A stretch of DNA of 64,000 nt, from positions 9,796,001-9,860,000 of the forward strand of contig CM040106.1 in NCBI GenBank assembly GCA_022496805.1, read 5' to 3'. This document shows, piece after piece, positions 59,486 through 64,000 of this stretch. A model generated the notes under the pieces. It was not told the origin of the DNA. It ran no database searches and worked only from the letters and a program-made list of their open reading frames with translations. Origin of the DNA: Pohlia nutans (Eukaryota; Streptophyta; Bryopsida; Bryales; Mniaceae). A program made the position numbers and the translations under genes. How positions within the stretch are numbered: the stretch's first letter is position 1; each line of letters begins with the position of its first letter.

Positions 59486-61023
59486 ATTAAGTCTATCTCA
59501 ACCCTAGATTGCTGAGAGTGATCTTGGTTTTGTGATGCCTAATGAAGCTGGTGTCAAATTCCAACCAAAAAGACCACATTGAGACAAATTTTCCCCTCAT
59601 ACTCTCGAGAATATTCGAATTTGCGTTATGTAAGAATCTTCATAATATATCATTGTGAATAATATGAATAGAGGATTTTTTTTTTCGGTAAAGAAGATGA
59701 TTCTAATTGTCATCTTTTTTATCAGATTGAAACGCTAGAGGAAACCTCAAAACAAAAAGGGCGTCAATGAGTAACACACCACGCATAATATAGCAAAACA
59801 AGGAGGTTTTGAAGCTCTCCATAGCCTTTTTGGTTGCAAGAGGCCATTTGAGTGCTCTTCTTATTTGTTATATACTGCAGTGGCTCCGTACCCTAAGACT
59901 GCCAAAGATTAGAGTTCTTTGATCATGACCAGCTAAGGTTATGCAGGAAAGAGCATTAGATTTAACTAGTGGTCACAAAAGTTTCCAAAGTAGATTTATG
60001 AGGGATCGACAGAGTAGCTCCTTTAAACTTCATGCAATTCGTGAAATCAACGCCAATAAGCGGACTGTTAGTTTCACTACTTTAGCTAGCTTGTATTAAA
60101 CTTTGGATTTCACAATTGAGCTTTTGACTCCATGTAATGTAATGCAACGAGGAAGATTTCTTGTTTGTGCGTTACAGATGGAGTTCCCCGAGTTTATGCG
60201 ATTGATGCTATCAAAGCTTGACAAACTGCCAGTCGATGAATTTTCGCGCTCAGAGAGCATTATGCCCAACCCTTTTAACCCCTAAATCCTTAAGAACTCA
60301 TGGTCATCTCAAGACGGCAAATGCTTGTTTCATTGAGATTTTTTTGTCAAAACAATATTGTTCCATTTATTTCGGGGAACAATATAATAACATCAAGTCA
60401 ACAATATGGAGACAATAGAAAATGTACCAATGTAGAAACAATGGAGAAACAAAGCTTTGTGAAACAATGCATTCACAATGCCTAAACAACCTTCATTGTC
60501 ACAAAGTAAACACAATATTGTAAGCATGATGATTTTTGATGTCATTTTCATATTGAAACATCACTGTTACGTTTTACATTGCAATAATATAAAAACAACT
60601 TTGCATTTTTGAATCACGGTTCCTATGTTGATATTAAATTGAAGTGATCTTGATTACATTATCAAATGCAGGATTGTCATCTTACAAATGGCACGTCCCT
60701 TGACCTTCCAGGTAGTTATTTTGAAGTAGTTCATGGAGTAAATAGGAGTAACTAATTATAAACTGAAACAATGACCTACAAACTAAGAGCTTCAGCCAAA
60801 TGAAGATGCAAACAATGTAACTCTTCATACAAACACAAAGTATTTTCTGCAATTTGCAATTTCAACAAAACACAACAAATGTTTGATTAAAGGTTGTGTT
60901 CAATCATCTGCATTGTACACTACATACAAAATTTCAAATTGTACACACTAGCATGTAAGTTCTATCAAATCAATGGCACAAACACTTGAATTTCTATTAC
61001 AATCTCCTGCAAATAGCCTGTTT
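59486..61023. other. AT-rich intergenic DNA
   Basis: No supported gene. 60260-60480 is enriched in AACAATATTGTT-like and AAACAATG phrases. TTAACCCCTAAATCC at 60273 resembles a piggyBac-like left end without a partner. Confidence 0.5.
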
Positions 61024-64000
61024 TCATCGATCAGCGTTAGCTTCAACTATGATAACCCGCGACATCCGCAAGAGATTTTTCTTGATCTCATCTTCAGCAC
61101 ACTTCATAGCACGGATGTGCATGGATGCATGGCCTTCTGTCAAATTTTTTCCATGCATGGCCAAATTCATCTGCAATAAGAATTAGAGCTAATCTATATT
61201 AATAGGAGGTAATTACATCATTTAATATTAAAAATTTAGAGGATGCCAGGTTAAGAATAATTTGACTCACCACGTGGTAAAAGAAACCACATTGCTCCAA
61301 AGTCACACAAACAGTGCCCTTTCGATCATACCTCCTACCCAGTACAACCTTAGCAATTGCACCATAAAAAACCCATGATCCATAAGGATCTGATACTCCA
61401 TTTGAGTCACTTCCAAACCTCCAAAGATCTCCTATACACACAATTTAGTACATGTCATAAGTGATTTAATAAAAGTTTTTATTAATACTCATCTACATTT
61501 AAGTACTTCAACGTTATGCATGGAAATTCATATGAACTAAATTAACAAATCTACATACCTTCACACAGTGTTCGTAACTGTGTTGCATATGTTTGCAAAT
61601 CTTGAGGTGTAGCATCTACTTCTGGTTTTGTCACCCCAAGAACCTTATACAACTCATTTCTCAAATCTCTTGTTATAGAACCTCTTCTCTCACGAATGTT
61701 GCGTGTGGCAAACGAATGTAAGCTGGATTCTTCATCTCCAAGAGGTCCCCATTCTTTCAGAAACTTTTCACGTATAGTGTGGTCATCAGGGGGTATGTTA
61801 AAGGTAGCCAAGATGCATTCAACCAAAGTGTCCCCTGTTGGATACATAGTTGAAAAGACAAAATTTCCAAGAAGAATCTTTGTTGCAACATCGGTCATAA
61901 CTTTCTGCAAAAGATAAAAAGTTATTCTCAGTTGTAATACCCAAAAAAAAAACATTCATTAACAAAGAAATGGCCATATTTTTAATTTAAAATATATTGA
62001 CATACCTTTACATGCTTCAATTGGCAACATTTCAGTTTTGAAGCGGTAGTCTCTTGGAACTTTTTCAGGGATTCTACAAGAACAAGGTTCTCTTTTGTGA
62101 GTTCTCTGGCTTTTTTCCTCCACGGATCATCTCTAAGCCATTGTAATGCACTTCTCTCCAATGTAATGTGATCACCGGAAGCTTCAACTCCATTCTGTCT
62201 TCCAGCCACATGGCCTGCAACTCCATCTTGTCTTCCCTCTAAATGGTCTTCCAATACCGGTATATCATGGCTGATACAGACAAATGTAAATCAATGTCTT
62301 GTAAACCACATTAAACATATACATGAGTTATATACCAAGATGCAACACTGGGCATTGAATTAATATGAGTTTCATATATCAAACCTGTGTTCAGAAAGAG
62401 GGTTTCGCCTTGCTTCTGCATCTCTCATCATTTGATCTCGGCATCCACCACCAGCAACATGCTCTTCTGCTCCCAGACTACAACAATTATGGTTGCCATT
62501 ACAACAAATTAGAAACAACTACTTTGTATTGAAATCATGTGAAATTAACATCAAATCAACCATCTTAAACTAATATAATATATACAAGTGATACCTATGT
62601 CCAGGATGATTCACCCTTCTTGTACTTGGACCAGGATGACCTCTATTGCCAGCCAAAGCTTGTTCTCCTTGCAAACTACTCAAATATAGCCTGAAAGTAC
62701 CAATGTTATGATCAAAACATTGATTAGAACATATGTGTAGCCAAAGGTTGAGATTATGTAAGAATATTTTTATTTGTGCAATGATTGACATTGAGCTTGG
62801 GTAGAGACTCTAACTAAATTTGATAAATCACCAGTCATGGTTGTTGATTATAGTGCTTAAAATTATGTGCACAAAGAACAAGGTAACTTAAGATTCAAGA
62901 GGAATGTGTAAATGAAAGAGTAGCTCCTAATAGAAATAGAAAGCCATTCATTTTATGCTTGCCTGTCCGGAGGAGTTTCCAATATTGTATCTGGTTGGTT
63001 GCCATGGACATTGATTTCATCACAACCTCCATTTGAAGACTGGCTCAACCTCCTAACATTCTGGCTTAGAACTACCCTTCTATTTCGGCCTGCAAGCCTT
63101 TTGAATGCATTTGTGTAACAAAGTTGTGAACTGTTCCTTGCGCATGTCATGGTTCCACTGAAACTAACCTGCCAAGCAACCGTTTAGTGACCAGGGATAC
63201 GATTAGCTCTCATAATAAACAAGTTTGACTTTAAATTTAAACTGATGCCCTGATGGTGCCACCCCTTAAAGTCAAAGCGATTGCCTTCTACACAAAACTT
63301 ATCTAGTATCAAGTTGATATTGCTATATCAAACAACATGAGATAATGAACTCAACATTCAGCTATACCAATTCAAGGTCACAAATTGTAGTAATTCAAGG
63401 TTAGACAACACCTAGTGAATGTTGCGTAATTCAAGGTAATTCAAGGTCACGAATTGTAATGATCAGACGTAATTGTCATTCACCACGCAGAATAGTTATA
63501 CTAAGACAGCGAAGCCCGACAGAAACAAAAGTCAACACAAATAAAAAAAAATCAAGTGAGAATAATAAAACAACTTGGCGGATTGTCGAGCACACAGTCA
63601 CACGCTCAAATTCGGATTTCCACTTGTACTCATCTGGATGGTCTAAACACATTGTCAAATTTAATTGACCTCATAGAGATCAAACCTAAAATGAAAACAC
63701 GTTCGTATTTACCATCAACAGGTGCGCTATGCAAACATGAATACTGTGACGGCTTTGGCTTTGAACGTAACATTGCAATGAGTGTGGTCAATAATTCACG
63801 TTGCTTATATACAACTATCAACACTTTATCCATTTCGCAACTTCAAGCGTCAAGTGGTTTTAGAAATGGATAGAACATTACCTCGACTTTGAGTTGGACC
63901 AACTTTTCCCTTGTCCGAAGCAGAGTCCTTGGAAAAGATGGAACTGAACCAATGCACAAATAAGAAATGTTACCACTGGATATATAGATGAGCGTACACT
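61024..64000 (-). CDS. Intact multi-exon gene of unknown function (5' partial)
   Basis: Eight minus-strand exons join in phase with no stop: 64000-63882 (open at the window edge), 63168-62963, 62690-62595, 62477-62385, 62270-62006, 61904-61559, 61431-61271 and 61170-61024 (TGA). At least 476 residues are encoded. The N-terminal part is basic (FPRTLLRTREKLVQLKVEV, AFKRLAGRNRRVVLSQNVRR). A low-complexity Gly/His/Arg part follows (GRQDGVAGHVAGRQNGVE). The well-ordered C-terminal half has GDHITLERSALQWLRDDPWR, VMTDVATKILLGNFVFSTMY, EKFLKEWGPLGDEESSLHSF, WRFGSDSNGVSDPYGSWVFY and GTVCVTLEQCGFFYHV. Exon 2 ends at a GC donor (AG|GCAAGC). I do not recognise the family. Perfect phase over seven introns shows it is, or recently was, functional. 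A domesticated transposon protein is possible, given the neighbourhood. Confidence 0.75.

Overview
The window is nuclear DNA from a plant-type eukaryote. Genes have many short exons and GT-AG introns, with a few GC-AG. One gene is a clear MSI4/FVE-type WD40 protein, a family typical of green plants. The rest is AT-rich DNA filled with mobile elements: CACTA, Harbinger, Ty3/gypsy gag, piggyBac-like TTAA elements, a MITE family with 8-bp target duplications, and tRNA-derived SINEs. Large piggyBac-like, DUF7869-type and ParB-like families point, in my judgement, to a non-flowering land plant (bryophyte, lycophyte or fern grade). I cannot name the species.

Layout. 1-2 kb: edge of a GC-rich element (minus strand) next to a decayed Ty3 gag. 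2-10 kb: AT-rich DNA with a CACTA MITE, a SINE and one copy of a 270-bp MITE. 10.2-14.8 kb: an intact 15-exon MSI4/FVE gene. 15.2-16.9 kb: two adjacent piggyBac-like elements sharing one TTAA. 17.7-18.6 kb: a doubtful small gene. 20.4-24.9 kb (minus): a decayed DUF7869 transposase-like gene with a 5' leader exon and a long leader intron. 25-29 kb: AT-rich DNA and microsatellites. 29.4-39.1 kb (plus): a leader exon, a large gene with a ParB/sulfiredoxin-like GQHS motif, then an FCP1/HAD-phosphatase-like gene. 41-46.6 kb: a MITE, a piggyBac transposase relic, a Harbinger transposase pseudogene and TTAA elements. 49-56.6 kb: second MITE copy, then a second copy of the GC-rich element split by a 2.4-kb CACTA insertion that itself carries smaller elements. 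56.9-57.9 kb (minus): Harbinger Myb-like relic. 58.4-59.5 kb: a second ParB-like relic carrying the third MITE copy. 61.0 kb to the right edge (minus): an intact, unrecognised multi-exon gene.

The most interesting observation is a family of about 40 palindromes built on AGGTCGASTCGACCT. They fill the introns, especially the leader introns, of the divergent DUF7869 and ParB-like genes. I saw none in an exon and none near the other genes. This suggests one large mobile element (about 20.4-39.1 kb) encoding an RNase H-like transposase candidate, a ParB-like protein and a HAD-like protein, with a matching set of palindromic sites. A second pattern is that nearly every premature stop in the element-borne genes could come from one C-to-T change in a Gln (CAA/CAG) or Arg (CGA) codon, most often CAG to TAG. 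That fits decay of methylated cytosines.

All family assignments come from reading translated segments and recalling families; no search was run.
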